Below are positions 53,535-64,000 of a DNA stretch of 64,000 nucleotides, piece after piece. The DNA comes from Ephemerocybe angulata (lineage: Eukaryota > Basidiomycota > Agaricomycetes > Agaricales > Psathyrellaceae), in contig JAACJK010000176.1 of assembly GCA_013368325.1 (NCBI GenBank), positions 124,001 through 188,000 of the forward strand, written 5' to 3'. Both the position numbers and the translations under genes were made by a program. The stretch's first letter is position 1; every line of letters starts with the position of its first letter. The notes beneath the pieces were generated by a model, which searched no databases, had not been told where the DNA came from, and saw only the letters and a program-made list of their open reading frames with translations.

Positions 53535-55273
53535 TCACGACCGAAGGGTCCATCGGTCTGGCTGGCTCCTCAGCCTGCGACTAGCGAATAGGTCCATTTG
53601 TAAGAATCGCGCAGACTTTAAAGGCTCCCATGTTTCCAAAAGAAGAGGGTCATTGAGCACGTCTGCGAGCCTCTGCGCGCCATATTTCATCTCATTTTTC
53701 GTTAGGGCCTGCGGCGGAGTTCCATAAGGTACATGTGCCCCGATTTCGAGGGTCACCGGTCGAAGCCCCTGCGCCGCAAGTGATATGAACAGCAGCTTAA
53801 GCTCATGCCATGCTATCCGTGCCTAAGAAGGAGAAAAAAGAAAGAGAAATGTTAGAAAAATTATCCAGTAACCTGCTCATTAAGACGCACAATTTCTTTG
53901 GGAGGCTCCTTTAAGTCGATCTTGAAGCAGACGTCAAGGCCGTCATCACCTGGAGGCCTCTGGTCGAGAAGGCCGCTCATAACATTCTGGATCGCTCCCA
54001 ACAGTGCCCCGGTGTATAGATTATGTAGCTTGAGGAAGAGGGAAACCGATTGCCTTGCCGAGTAAGCTTCCAAACAGAGGTCCTTGCATAAGGCTTTTCC
54101 GAGGGGAGAGTAATCGCGCATGGGAATACGACACTCCTTGGAAACGTTGAACGGCATTGTGGGCTCGAGATCATGCATGAAAATTTGCAAGGTCTGCCTA
54201 GAAGGCTTGCCGCGACATGAATGGTCGTTTTCGTCGATGCTGTGACGTGCAGGATGTAGCCCAATTAATAGGGGCTTAACGCTATTTTGCTTGCAGCTCT
54301 TCAGTTCTGGGATCGGGTTCGCCGGGTTGGATTGGCGTTGCCTGTCCACCATATCCCGCCGGGAGGACTTCCCAGGAGGCGGCGCAATAAAGTCCCGGTA
54401 GTTCAGATACCATTCCCCAAGGATCTCGAGTTTAGGGTACTGCAGAAGCCAGTTCGAGAGATCTTCTGGATCAGGAAAGTACTCTGATTCAATGAACAGA
54501 GTACGCAGTGATGGCTTGCCAGAGAGGGACCTGCGAAACGTCAGATCCGAAAAATTACAGCAAGATGAAGAAACGTACTCGAGTGCCCAGAAGACAGCAT
54601 CATCTATCTCTTCTGTCCAGTCCTTATATTCTTGTTTAGACTTTAATGAGAAGAAGACCACGTTTCCCATATTCTGGCACGCCCCAGGGAGGAACAAGGT
54701 TACGAAAGTGTCCATTTTCATGCAATCTTCTGACTTGAGCGTCGACAAGCCCCACTCAGATTCCGAGTATGAGTCTTCAGCATCCGACTCTGAGTCCTCA
54801 GACTCTCCTTCCTGTTCTTCAAACTCCTCGCTGGACAAGTCATTTGACCCATCGGACTCTCCACTGGACGCTTCGTCCGGGTCATCGCACTCCTCACTGG
54901 ATGCTTCGTCCGGGTCCTCGGACGACTCCTCACTAGACGCCTCGTCAAGGTCCCCGGACTCCTCACTAGACGCTTCATCAAGGTCCTCGGACTCCTCACT
55001 AGACGCTTCGTCCGGGTCATGCCAAGGCGCGAGCGTTACAGCGAGAGATCGGACGAGGTTTGCCTTTTTCTCGTGTAAATATAGCGTCTTCAGGCAGGCG
55101 AACGACTGTGGCCGGCGATAATACAGAGAGATAGTCCCGTAGAGAAGGCGTTCTGCGTCTTCGTGGAATGCTCTTGAAGTGCGACTCAACGATGCCAGCG
55201 CTGGCGCTTCACAGAAGGAGAGGACCATGGTTTTGAGCTCAGCCGGGAGGCCCGAAAGCGTTGGGGATGCCAT
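53535..55273 (-). CDS. F-box-like protein with acidic repeat region (546 aa), paralog 1
   Basis: Model: exons 54579-55273, 53873-54530, 53535-53822; 1641 nt, with the 48-bp first intron in frame. N-terminus MASPTLSGLPAELKTMVLSF and RTSRAFHEDAERLLYGTISL resembles an F-box followed by the Leu-Leu-Tyr segment common in fungal F-box proteins, which would recruit targets to an SCF ubiquitin ligase. Residues about 90-165 are imperfect acidic repeats (DEASSEES). Then LTFRRSLSGKPSLRTLFIES, YPKLEILGEW (LRR-like), ECRIPMRDYSPLGKALCKDL, and a last exon with AWHELKLLFISLAAQGLRPV and QRLADVLNDPLL. Start chosen at MASPTL to match the paralog; an upstream in-frame ATG exists at 55426. Confidence 0.75.
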
Positions 55274-56104
55274 TCTGTGTCGGGGAATGAATGAGAAAGT
55301 GTGGCTGGGGTGGGGCGAATCGTCGAGGGGAGTATCGAGAATGTGGGGAATATTTTTGAAGACCGATTCGAATTTAGGGGGCTTTATATACCGCAGGGCC
55401 AACGCAAGGTACCGGCGAGTTGACAATGCCTGCTTGGGATACGATCAAAAAGGCCTCACAATGAGCGAAGCGAGACAATGGTACGGCAAATAAAACAGCA
55501 AACTGGTTGTGCCATGAGCGCTTTGGGAACAATCAGACGAACAGCATCGCTTCAAGGCGAATCCCAAAGCTCAGACGTAAACATTCAGTGACCCATCAAA
55601 GCAAGAATAATTACAGTTGGATTACAGTGGCGAGGGTCTTAGCGCTAAGCCTTAATTCACGGCCGCGATCCCTATCAATCGTTTCAATGGGACTGACAAT
55701 TGTGGACGCGCTGGCGCACAAAGAATTAAAGTCTAAAACAAAAAAGGCGACTCGCTCGCTTTGACCGTCGCTGCACCGCTTTCGGACAAGTGAGCACTCA
55801 GAAGGCGGGAGTTGAAAGGTACCAAGATCATCAAGTATATACTTAGATATGCGAGCGGCTTGGGAAGCGCCCAGGGCGCTTATGCAAGGGTGGTGTTGAT
55901 TGAGAGTTACTCTTCATAGGCATTTCACAGGACGAGGGATATGTTATACAGGACAGAGGATAAGTGGCCCTAGATAGGCTTTAGACTCTTTGGCAGTTTA
56001 CTTGGACGCCCGGCCCAAGCAAAGTAAATGCAGATTGCGGTGACTGAGCGATGTGAGAACACACGACGTCGACATTGCTGTGAGATGGAGACTGCAGGGT
56101 GATA
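55274..56104. other. Intergenic region between F-box-like paralogs 1 and 2
   Basis: No gene; probably the promoter of paralog 1 and the 3' flank of paralog 2. A GGGAAGCGCCCAGGGCGCTTAT block occurs near 55861. Confidence 0.5.
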
Positions 56105-57721
56105 TTAAAGGTCCCCTGCAACCTCCGGGACGGCCCACCGGGTTCGGTTTCGGGAGTCGTCCAGGTAGCCTTGAGTACCCAGGTCCATCTTTAAGAACCG
56201 GACATATACTATTGGTATAACCCAATCCACATCAAGAAGGGGGTCATTGAGCACGTCGGCTAGCCTCTGTGCACCATGTTTAATTTCCCGCTCTGTTAGG
56301 ATCCGGGCTTCAAGTGCCATGATTTCGATGGTCAGGGGACGAAACCCCTGCGCTGCGAAGGATATGAACAGGAGTTTAAGCTCATGCCACGCGACATGCG
56401 TCTAAGAGAGAAGAAAACGACATATTAGAAGACATATCCAATAAGCTTACTTGTTAGGACTTACGATATCTTTGGGAGTCTCCCTTAACTTGATGATTAA
56501 GGCGGCATCCGAATCATGGCAGCCCACAGTCCGCGACTCAAGGAGGCCATTGATGGCACCCTGGACCCCTCGCAACGCCGCGGCGGATAGGTCCTTTAGA
56601 TCGAGGAAGAGGTTAACCGATTGGGCGCTCGAGAAAGCTTCCAACGAGAGGTCCTTGCATAAGGCTTCTCCAAGGGTAGAGTGGTCGCGCGGGGGCATAC
56701 GGCACTCGTTGGAGGAGTTGAAAGCCCTGTCAATCCGTGAGGGTACATCATCATGGATGTATACACCAAAGGACCTCATAGAGTCGACAACTGAGTATTT
56801 GTCGTCCCAGTCAGGTTTCAGCCCTATCACTAGGGGCGCAGTTGGTTCGCAACTCCGCTCAGGTGGAGGCGGCCCGAGCAGAAAGTCCCTCTGGGTCATA
56901 TGCCATTTTCCAAGGATCTCAAGGTTAGGATATTGGGAAAGCCAGGTCGGGAGACCTGCGGGATCCGGAATGAATCTTGGCTCAATGAGGATAGTGCGCA
57001 GGGATGGCTTTCCAGAGAGAGACCTGCGAAACGTGAGACACGGGAAAATAAAGCACAATGAAGGGACGTACTTGAGTGCGCGGAGAACACTATCATCCAT
57101 GTCGTCAGTCATGGCTTCGACCTTGGCCTTGAATGAGAAGAAGACTATGTTGCCCATATTCCGGCATGCCCCATCGAGGAACATGGATATAAGGGTGTCC
57201 GTGTCATCATCGTCATCCATCGATTCGTCGTCCGATTCACAGTCAGATTCTGAGCCTGGGTCCCCATCCTGGAGATGAGAGGCAGAGGCTGGCACCGGAT
57301 CCCCGTCAGAGGCGGAGGCTGGTACTGACTCTCCTTCCTGGACACGAGCTTCTTGGAAACGAGACGCTGAAGCGTCAGCGGCCAGATTCGAGTCCTGAGG
57401 TTCTGCCTCCTGATCTTCAGACTCTTCACTGGATGATTCATCCGAGTCGGACTCCTCGTCATACGTCGACTGGTTCCGGAGCGTGACGGCGAGAGATCGA
57501 ACGAGGTCCGCCTTTTCCTTGTTGAACGCCAGCGTCTTCAGGCAGGCGAGCGACTGTGGGCGCCGGTAATGCAGAGAGATAGTGCCATAGAGAAGTTGTT
57601 CTGCTTCTTCGTGGAATGCGCGTGTCGTCCGGCTCAAGGATCCCAGGGCCGGCGCTTCACAGAAGGAGAGGACCATGCTTTTGAGCTCGGCGGGGAGGCC
57701 AGAAAGCGTTGGGGATGTCAT
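56105..57721 (-). CDS. F-box-like protein with acidic region (501 aa), paralog 2
   Basis: Model: exons 57072-57721, 56465-57023, 56105-56401; 1506 nt. MTSPTLSGLPAELKSMVLSF is nearly identical to paralog 1. The acidic segment occupies the same place but is of different sequence (EESDSDESSSEESEDQEAEP, later DDESMDDDDDTDT). Shared blocks: TFRRSLSGKPSLRTILIEP, YPNLEILGKW, STLGEALCKDLSLEAF, AWHELKLLFISFAAQGFRPL, QRLADVLNDPLL. Intron positions match paralog 1. A clear tandem duplicate with a rapidly changing acidic middle. Confidence 0.75.
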
Positions 57722-57948
57722 TTGGATGAATAAGAAAGTGTAGTTGGGGTGGAGAGTAAATGTATAGAGAATGCGGGGACGGAGCCCGATTAGGGGGCTT
57801 TATATTCCGCAGGTCCGACAACGCAGAGTTGAAAAAGCCTGCTTGGCTACGGTCGCTGGCGGGGGCGACAATTGTAAGGGGATGAGGAAGTCTAGAACAA
57901 TTGAGAAAGACAACTGGTTCGCTTTGGCCTTGGATGCACCGTCTTCCT

Positions 57949-58072
57949 ATGGGTAAGCCATTATTGTAGAGTCGCTTGAAAGTCCTTGCCTAGCAGACAT
58001 TGCCGACGCTATGGGTAAGCCATTATTGTAGAGTCGTTTGAAAGTCCTTGCCTAGCAGATATTGCCGACGCT
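57949..58072. repeat. 62-bp tandem duplication
   Basis: Two adjacent copies with period 62 bp (ATGGGTAAGCC at 57949 and 58011), differing at about two positions. It lies between two genes, in non-coding sequence. Confidence 0.9.
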
Positions 58073-58266
58073 CCATGCCACCAAGAGAGCTCGATGGGAC
58101 AGAACCAGTTTGAATACAGTGGCAGTAAGTTACGACAATAAATACACCGGAATACACGCACTTAGGATACAGTAGGGGATAAATACAACATACATCCGAG
58201 AAAGCGAGGTGAACGCGAGATAGCGAGTGGTGATACACTGGGCGTGCGGGCGCGAGGCTCGCCGTT

Positions 58267-58870
58267 TTAGTCGACCCTCTTTTTGCTCCCCCACATTCCC
58301 CTCTTCTTCTTCTTGTCCTTTTCACTGGCCGAGCTAGCACCTGATGTCGAGCGCTGCATCCCTGGCGGTGCCTTGTCGCTGTCGAGGTACTTGTTCAACG
58401 AGGAGTTTCCGATGACATTGATGAAGCCGCTGCGATGAAGAATGAGTCCGAGCGCGAATGGAATGAGGATTATGGCGTACCGCTGCGTCGCATCCAGATA
58501 GTCCTCCCTGTCAAACCGTTTGTCCGTCTTTAACGATACACCCTTGGATGAAATATCAAGACCCTTGGCTTTTAGACTGCGGCCACGTCAACATTGTGAC
58601 TAAGAAAGTACGTTCGAAACTCACGATTCCTTCGTCGTCGCTACACCAGCGTCAATCTGTTTGACAACGAACATGACGCCGTACACGAACGCTCCAGCTA
58701 CGCCGACGAGCTGTTGGCAATGTTGAAATCGAATCGAATACCATTTTGATGATGTGGGCGATCAGGGGAGCTCCAAGCAATCAACTCACGAGAACAAGTG
58801 CAATAACATCAGTGCTGCAATGCGGTCAGTTTCCTGATCTTCTGAGAAGAAAGTAAACTCACAAGGCCAT
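58267..58870 (-). CDS. Small two-pass membrane protein (142 aa), unknown function
   Basis: Model: exons 58863-58870, 58790-58814, 58625-58710, 58267-58576; 429 nt. The first exon is only 8 bp (ATGGCCTT); splicing gives MAFTDVIALVLLVGVAGAFV. Helix 1 is about residues 6-27; then VKQIDAGVATTKESLKAKGL and a charged linker DKRFDREDYLDATQR; helix 2 is YAIILIPFALGLILH, followed by FINVIGNSSLNKYLD. The C-terminus is Ser-rich then very basic (EKDKKKKRGMWGSKKRVD), probably cytosolic. All four exons have clean GT-AG borders. Other minus-strand frames upstream of 58870 are not part of it. Confidence 0.75.
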
Positions 58871-59478
58871 GAATAACTGAGAATATGTTGAAGAAGAAGA
58901 AAATGAATGTGATGAGAACCGGAAGGTGAAAGTTCGAAAGAAAGAGGTGTTTGATTCGCACAGCCGCTGGGCGCTCCAGGTTGCCGGCGGCTGTGCTCCG
59001 GCGCTTCCGTCCGTCCAAGCCGTCGGCTTCTTTCAAGCTCCGCTTCCTTCGGCCAGCGCAACTGTCAACATCCTCGAGCTCATCCACAGCGTATCGGTCG
59101 GTGTTAGATAGACAAAGCTCTTCAAGTTTGTCTCTAAATGCATGCGATGCTTTGCTCCCTGCCAATGCCAACGATAAGTTGGAATGTGGCTTTGCCATGG
59201 CCCATAGACTGGGAAGCTGCGGCTCCGAAGAGCCCATGTATTGGAAGGTATTGGATCTTCCCAGTGCTTGGGCCACCTGTCAAACAAAGCCCTAATAGTT
59301 TCTGCGCCAAAGCGCATGGCATGGCGTTGCCCTCATACGCATTGTCATCTCGTAGAAACGCCACCCTGGTGTCGGATGGGTATTTAACGCCAGGAGCTCC
59401 CAACTTCAGATATCTCACATCCCCTCCCTCCAGCCCTTTCAGCCCTCGCTCTAACGACCTCAAGAATCCAAGGCCAGA
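58871..59478. other. Intergenic region between divergent genes
   Basis: Promoter region for the small membrane protein gene and for F-box-like paralog 3. A long frame at 58809-59276 on the minus strand is judged accidental. Confidence 0.5.
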
Positions 59479-60779
59479 ATGCCTACCATCCAAGGTGAAA
59501 AAGTTTGCAAAATACCATGTGTTCATTCCTGTTCTAACTTCTCGGTTTAGATCTTCCGAGCGAACTCAAGCGCCACATTCTCCTCGAGCTTGGTTCCCAA
59601 GATCTTGCGCGAGTTAGCAGGACATCAAAAGAGAATTGCGCCGAGGGCGAACCCTTGCTCTACCGGTCGATTTCAATCCACACAAACCGTCTAAAGTCTC
59701 TTGGCTGCTTGAAGACTTTGCGTGAGAACAAGAAAAAGGCTTCGTTCGTGACCTCGCTTGCCCTCCACCTGCTTGAATATACACTCGAGCGTGATAGAAT
59801 TGGCAGTGTCCTCGCCAATACTGGGAACCTAGCCTTCCTGGCTCTCAATCTCAGCCCCGAACTGTTCGATGTTGACAACACCCCTGCGTACTCGTTCGTG
59901 TTGGACACGCTTAAATTATCTGGGGAGCCCTTCAAACATCTCCGCGGACTATTCATAAATGTGGATTTTCTTTTCCTACTCGATCCTCTCCGTGACCATT
60001 ACCCCAATCTCAAAGTCGTCGGAGTCTGGGACGTAGAAGACGAAACCGACGAAGAGGCGGCAACGGATTTCGTGTCCGAAGGCTCCAGCACACCCCTTCT
60101 CTTTGGATTGGACTTTATCCTCGAGGGCGATCCCGCCGGCAGAATCGGACTTTCCGTGACCCTCTTTGATTCTACCCTCAAGGCCGCCGATCTCGCGGCA
60201 GGACTTACTCCTCTGACCGACTTCTCCCCGCTCGGTGAGGAGATGCGCCGGGATTTCATGGCTGAGCCAGACTCCACTGGCTCTCCACTTGGCGAGTCGA
60301 TTGATCTGAATCTGACAGCGCATAGGTTGGATGCAGCAGAGCTGTCGAGGCTGGCCGCCGTCGCAGAGGGCATGTCTGGGATGTTCGAATACGAGAATAC
60401 GGATAACGTATCCATTTCCTACTCCGAAGATGGAGACATAGTGCGTGGTGTTCCTTTCCTCCTTGCAATGATTGTCTCACTCATCCGTCTAATTTAGGCT
60501 TGGCCTGAGCTCAAAGCCCTTCTGAGTGCTTTCTACCCACCGCCCGCGCCCGATCAGGATCCCTTGGGCCCCGTCATGCTCGAGATTACCTATATCGGCG
60601 CTGGTGACCTGTTAGTGTCTGATGCGACCATAGCTACGGTTGTTCAGGTACTCAACGATCCAGCACTTGCTCGTCTCACTCGGAAGGCTGCGTCGATCGA
60701 TATCTTGGATACGCTCTTCGAACAAACTGACGGGGTCTGGACCGCATTAGCCTCTTTCACAGTAGGGATTGCGAGCTGA
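59479..60779 (+). CDS. F-box-like protein (395 aa), paralog 3
   Basis: Model: exons 59479-59494, 59551-60440, 60498-60779; 1188 nt. The 16-bp first exon encodes MPTIQ; exon 2 opens with LPSELKRHILLELGSQDLAR and GEPLLYRSISIHTN, an F-box-like start. Then LGCLKTLRENKKKASFVTSL, FKHLRGLFIN and YPNLKVVGVWDV (LRR-like), STPLLFGLDF, and TDFSPLGEEMRRDF. The last exon starts AWPELKALLSAFYPP and contains VVQVLNDPALARL. It matches paralogs 1 and 2 in order and in the LGEALCKDL/LGEEMRRDF and VLNDP motifs but lacks the acidic insert. Possible substrate receptor of an SCF ligase. Confidence 0.75.
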
Positions 60780-61223
60780 TTTCAGCTCGATTTCGCGACC
60801 AGTAATCACAAGTTATCCCTCTTCGATACCACTTTATTGATATCTTAATTCCCTTTCCTTTCTTCGAGGTCTGGACGCGGGACAGCAGCTAAATATATTT
60901 AAGACAATTATACTTACGATGCAAATCGGAGCCCTCCACCGCTCCGAAGGGCAGATTGAATTCCCCAAGGCGACCATCTCGCTCCCGCCCTCAGCCGCTT
61001 GGGCCACCTAACAATAAATTCTAAATGTTGTCTGCACCATAGTTCCCATGATACTGCCTTGGTGTTATTGTTAAGTATACCGTCGAAACGCGAGAAGCGT
61101 GGTCGTCATGCTGACTGTCAGATGAGTATTTAATACCAGGACCTCCCAACTCCAATATCCCGCATTCCCTCTGCCCAACCCTTCCAGGCCACGCTCCAAC
61201 AAGCACAAGAACTTGAAGCCAAA
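60780..61223. other. Intergenic region between F-box-like paralogs 3 and 4
   Basis: Resembles the sequence upstream of paralog 3 (for example ...TATTTAA..CCAGGA.CTCCCAACT near 61126-61150 and 59380-59405), so the duplicated unit included the promoter. Confidence 0.55.
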
Positions 61224-62555
61224 ATGGCCACGATCGAAGGTAAAGCTACGTCAGACTGTTCTGTGATTGCTCCCATTCTAATATATTGGTTCACATGTGT
61301 AGATCTTCCGAGCGAGCTCGGGCGCTTTATTCTCCTCGAGCTCGGTTCCCGTGATCTGGCGCGGATGAGCAGAACAGCGAACAAGTATCGCGCTGAAGCT
61401 GAACCCTTACTCTACCGGTCGGTTTCCATCCACACCAACCGACCAAAGTCTCTTGATTGCTTGAAGACTCTGCATGAGAACAAACACAAGGCTCTATTCG
61501 TGACCTCGCTCGCCCTCAACGTCCTTGAAGACAATAATGCACTCGAGCCTCATAGAATTGGCGGCGCTCTCGCCAACACTAAGAACCTAACCTTCCTGTC
61601 TATCCGCCTCGCCCCTCAGCGCGGGAGTGAGCTCACCGGCAAGTGCTTGTTCGACATACTTGGATCACCTGAAGGCCGACCCGAATGCATCAAACATCTC
61701 CGCGGGCTATTCATCAACACACCTTTACTTTTTACACTCAATCCTTTCCGCGAACAATGCCCCAATCTCAGTGTCGTCGGGGTTTGGAACGTAGACGCCA
61801 GGGCTGTAACAGATTTCTTGTCGGAAGGCTGTAGCGCAGATGCGCCCAAGCCCCTTCTCCTTGGATTGGCCATCCTCCCCAAGAACTTTACTAGAGAAAA
61901 TGAACTATCCGTCGGCCTGTTCGATCCTACCCTCGAGGCAGCCGATCTCGCGGCAGGGCGTACCCCTTTGACCGATTTTACCCCACTAGGGGAGGAGATG
62001 CGCCAGGATCTCATGACTGACAAGCGAGATTCCACTGGCTTGCCACCTGGCCAGTCAATTGGCCTGACTCTGATGGCGGATAGGTTGAATGCGGCGAATC
62101 TGTCGAGGCTGGTAGCCGTCGCAGAGGGCATGCCTGGAATGTTTGAATACGAACACACCGATAGCGTATCGATTTGCTATTCGTCCTTTGGAGACATAGT
62201 GCGTGGTTGTTGTTTCTTCATCACTATCATTGGCTAACCCATCCTTCGACTAATATAGGCTTGGCCCGAACTCAGGACCCTCCTGAATGCTTTCTACCCA
62301 CCGTCCGCGCCCCATCAGGATCCCTTGGGACCTGCGATGCTTGAGATTTACCCTGACCCTTATAGGGAGGATGAGGAAGAGGAGCTGACTGTGATGGGGA
62401 ACATAATTGCGTTTAATGAGCTACTGAACGATCCAGCACTTGCTCGGCTGACTCGGACGGCTGCGTTAATCGAATTCTCGCCTGCGCAGTTCAAACAAAT
62501 TGGCGGAGTCTGGCATATTTATTCAAGGCAGGTGGGCGCCGATGACGATGGGTAG
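61224..62555 (+). CDS. F-box-like protein (402 aa), paralog 4
   Basis: Model: exons 61224-61239, 61303-62198, 62259-62555; 1209 nt. Same 16-bp first exon (MATIE) and intron positions as paralog 3. Blocks: LPSELGRFILLELGSRDLAR, AEPLLYRSVSIHTNRPKSL, LKTLHENKHKALFVTSLAL, IKHLRGLFIN, CPNLSVVGVWNV, TDFTPLGEEMRQDLM, AWPELRTLLNAFYPP, LLNDPALARL. Intact. The first intron is stop-free in frame, so an unspliced reading frame also exists. Confidence 0.75.
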
Positions 62556-62863
62556 CTTATATATTATCCCCCCTCTCCACTACGTTATGTAAATATGTAC
62601 TCCGTGACTTTGATGCTTGAATCCCCTCCCTCCCCCTCAATAACAACCGGATCTGTTTGGGACCAACCGGATTGTGCGATGCCAATCAAAGCCCTCCACT
62701 AATTTCACTGACCGAAGTCTCGTGTTACCAATGTTGACGCTGAGTAGCACACTTTTTCGGGAGCTCTCATCGTAGAAACGCGGCGTACCCACAGGGTCTT
62801 CAAAGCACTAGCGGCTCGAAACATAGATTTTACATAGATAGGTAATAGCACCTAAGAATGTCG
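62556..62863. other. Intergenic region between converging genes
   Basis: No gene; holds the 3' ends of the flanking genes. Confidence 0.5.
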
Positions 62864-64000
62864 TCAATCGCTTTCCGTATCCTCGTCATCTTGAGAGACC
62901 CTAGGGTATATGAAGGCCTGCACAGCATAAGCAACGAAATTGCACTGATACACGAAGGTCGTGGTGGTGTATGCATCCCTGAAGGTAGCCTCCCCAGAGA
63001 TCCAAGATACATAGGGGAGAATCGCAAGGATGACATGCACGAAAAGGCCGATCCAAGCGTTCACCTTGTACTGGCCCGCAAACGTCTTGGCGCGATAGTT
63101 GAGGAAGATCTGATAAAAGTCGGCAGCACAGTGGATCGGCGTCGCGCCGTATGACACCAAGGCTGAAGCGAGCTCTGTCCCAGCAGGATTCGGATCTTGT
63201 TCAGGACCGACTGAGGGGATGAATGCGTAGTTGCGCAGGGGTTCGACGAAATGTAGGAGTAGGGATACGGCAGCGACCTATGTTGCAAGCATCATCAGCA
63301 TCGGTAATTGGAAAGGAAGATGTTTGTAACGGAAAGTCGCACCGCAATCAAGACTGACAACCGACCGCGCGTTTCGCGACGGGAGCTTGCCCTCTCTGCA
63401 TGAGATGCTGGCATGACCTTTACGAATGGAAACCCCTTGACGAAGTCAATCCGCAGGATCGCCTTCAGGATGCAGAATCCCAAAGATAGAGATAGACAGC
63501 AACTGCCAATAAGTGTCCAAAGGAAGCTCCACAAGTCCGCGAGGAGCCAGCTACCCCAAACGGCTGAGGTAAAGTCGAGACAGTGAGCGGCCGCGAGGAG
63601 CCAGGCTCCGATGATACTGATACCGACAGTGGATGTCCGGGTGTACCAGTAATGGATTTCGAGGCCGACGTGAGCCACCATTAAAACCCCACTAAAAACA
63701 AACAGTCAACAATCAATCAGCTATGGATAGTGCAAAGCCTACTAACGCAATGAGACCTGTGACTAGTAGTGATCCCGCGTGATTCTCGTTGGAGAACTTG
63801 TGGCCAACGGCCCTTTCTATGTGTGAGATTAGTCCCCAAAGTGATTTGGAAAGCTGAAGGGCCTACGCATGCTTTCAGCTGACTGCTGTTCCAAAGCTTT
63901 CCTGAACTCTGTATCGGTCATGTTGTAATACTGACCATTGTGACTTATCCTGTCGGCTAGAAAGAGCCTTCCAGGTGAGTTCGCGGAGAACGCTATTTTC
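62864..64000 (-). CDS. Multi-pass membrane protein, 5' end beyond the window
   Basis: Last exon about 62864-63277, larger exon near 63370-63690, and two small exons near 63756-63815 and 63868-63950. The rightmost readable peptide includes ISHNGQYYNMTDTEFRKALE; then VGHKFSNENHAGSLLVTGLI; then GVLMVAHVGLEIHYWYTRTS and several hydrophobic helices (VGISIIGAWLLAAAHCLDF, LWTLIGSCCLSLSLGFCIL); then LLLHFVEPLRNYAFIPSVGP, IGLFVHVILAILPYVSWIS and a tail ending SQDDEDTESD. At least six helices. A soluble N-terminal part and the start lie beyond the right edge. No family recognised. Confidence 0.65.

Noticed and set aside
58809..59276. 155-codon minus-strand frame extending upstream of the small membrane protein
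   Set aside because: Clean splicing from the ATG at 58870 gives a coherent membrane protein; the upstream part of this frame has no such support.

Overview
The window reads as nuclear DNA of a basidiomycete fungus, probably an agaricomycete. Genes are packed on both strands and split by many 45-70 bp GT-AG introns. It carries chromodomain-type Gypsy and Copia retrotransposons and several families I associate with agaricomycetes (DUF6533 membrane proteins, expanded P450s, F-box-like paralogs). No tRNA, rRNA, CRISPR or bacterial-type features were seen.

Region 1 (1-17.8 kb) is dominated by a nested insertion. A Gypsy chromovirus (2210-17751, 256-bp LTRs, target duplication CGGAT) has been split inside gag by a Copia element on the other strand (3122-8952, 403-bp LTRs, target duplication CCGAC). 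Both target duplications are perfect and each LTR pair looks identical by eye, so both insertions look recent. The Copia polyprotein is intact. The Gypsy gag-pol frame is continuous once the Copia and one duplication copy are discounted. The Gypsy has an extra downstream ORF that overlaps an unusually long open tail of the pol frame.

Region 2 (18.6-25.4 kb) is one very large, low-complexity protein of about 2184 aa with WDDDF motifs, tentatively a Byr4/Bfa1-like regulator of mitotic exit and septation.

Region 3 (26-46 kb) holds three DUF6533-type multi-pass membrane protein genes (25991-27897, 40649-42619, 43703-45712, all minus). Between the first and second lies a P450 family: two apparently complete genes (28644-30146 and 30897-32485), one copy with a single frameshift (33590-35191), and one decayed inverted copy (37859-39485). 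The P450s look CYP7/CYP8-like, without the usual I-helix acid-threonine pair.

Region 4 (46-51.3 kb) contains PCNA (48241-50537) divergent from a gene of unknown function (46695-47913), with two ACGCGT boxes upstream of PCNA. The PCNA has an insertion of about 94 residues, acidic then basic, in a domain-2 loop, and a 1055-bp intron with internal tandem repeats. An inverted repeat of about 480 bp flanks the locus; its right arm is a truncated copy of the 3' end of the neighbouring gene.

Region 5 (51.8-64 kb) carries a tandem pair of tiny single-pass membrane protein genes, four F-box-like paralogs (two minus, two plus), a 142-aa two-pass membrane protein gene, and the 3' part of a multi-pass membrane protein gene that runs off the right edge.
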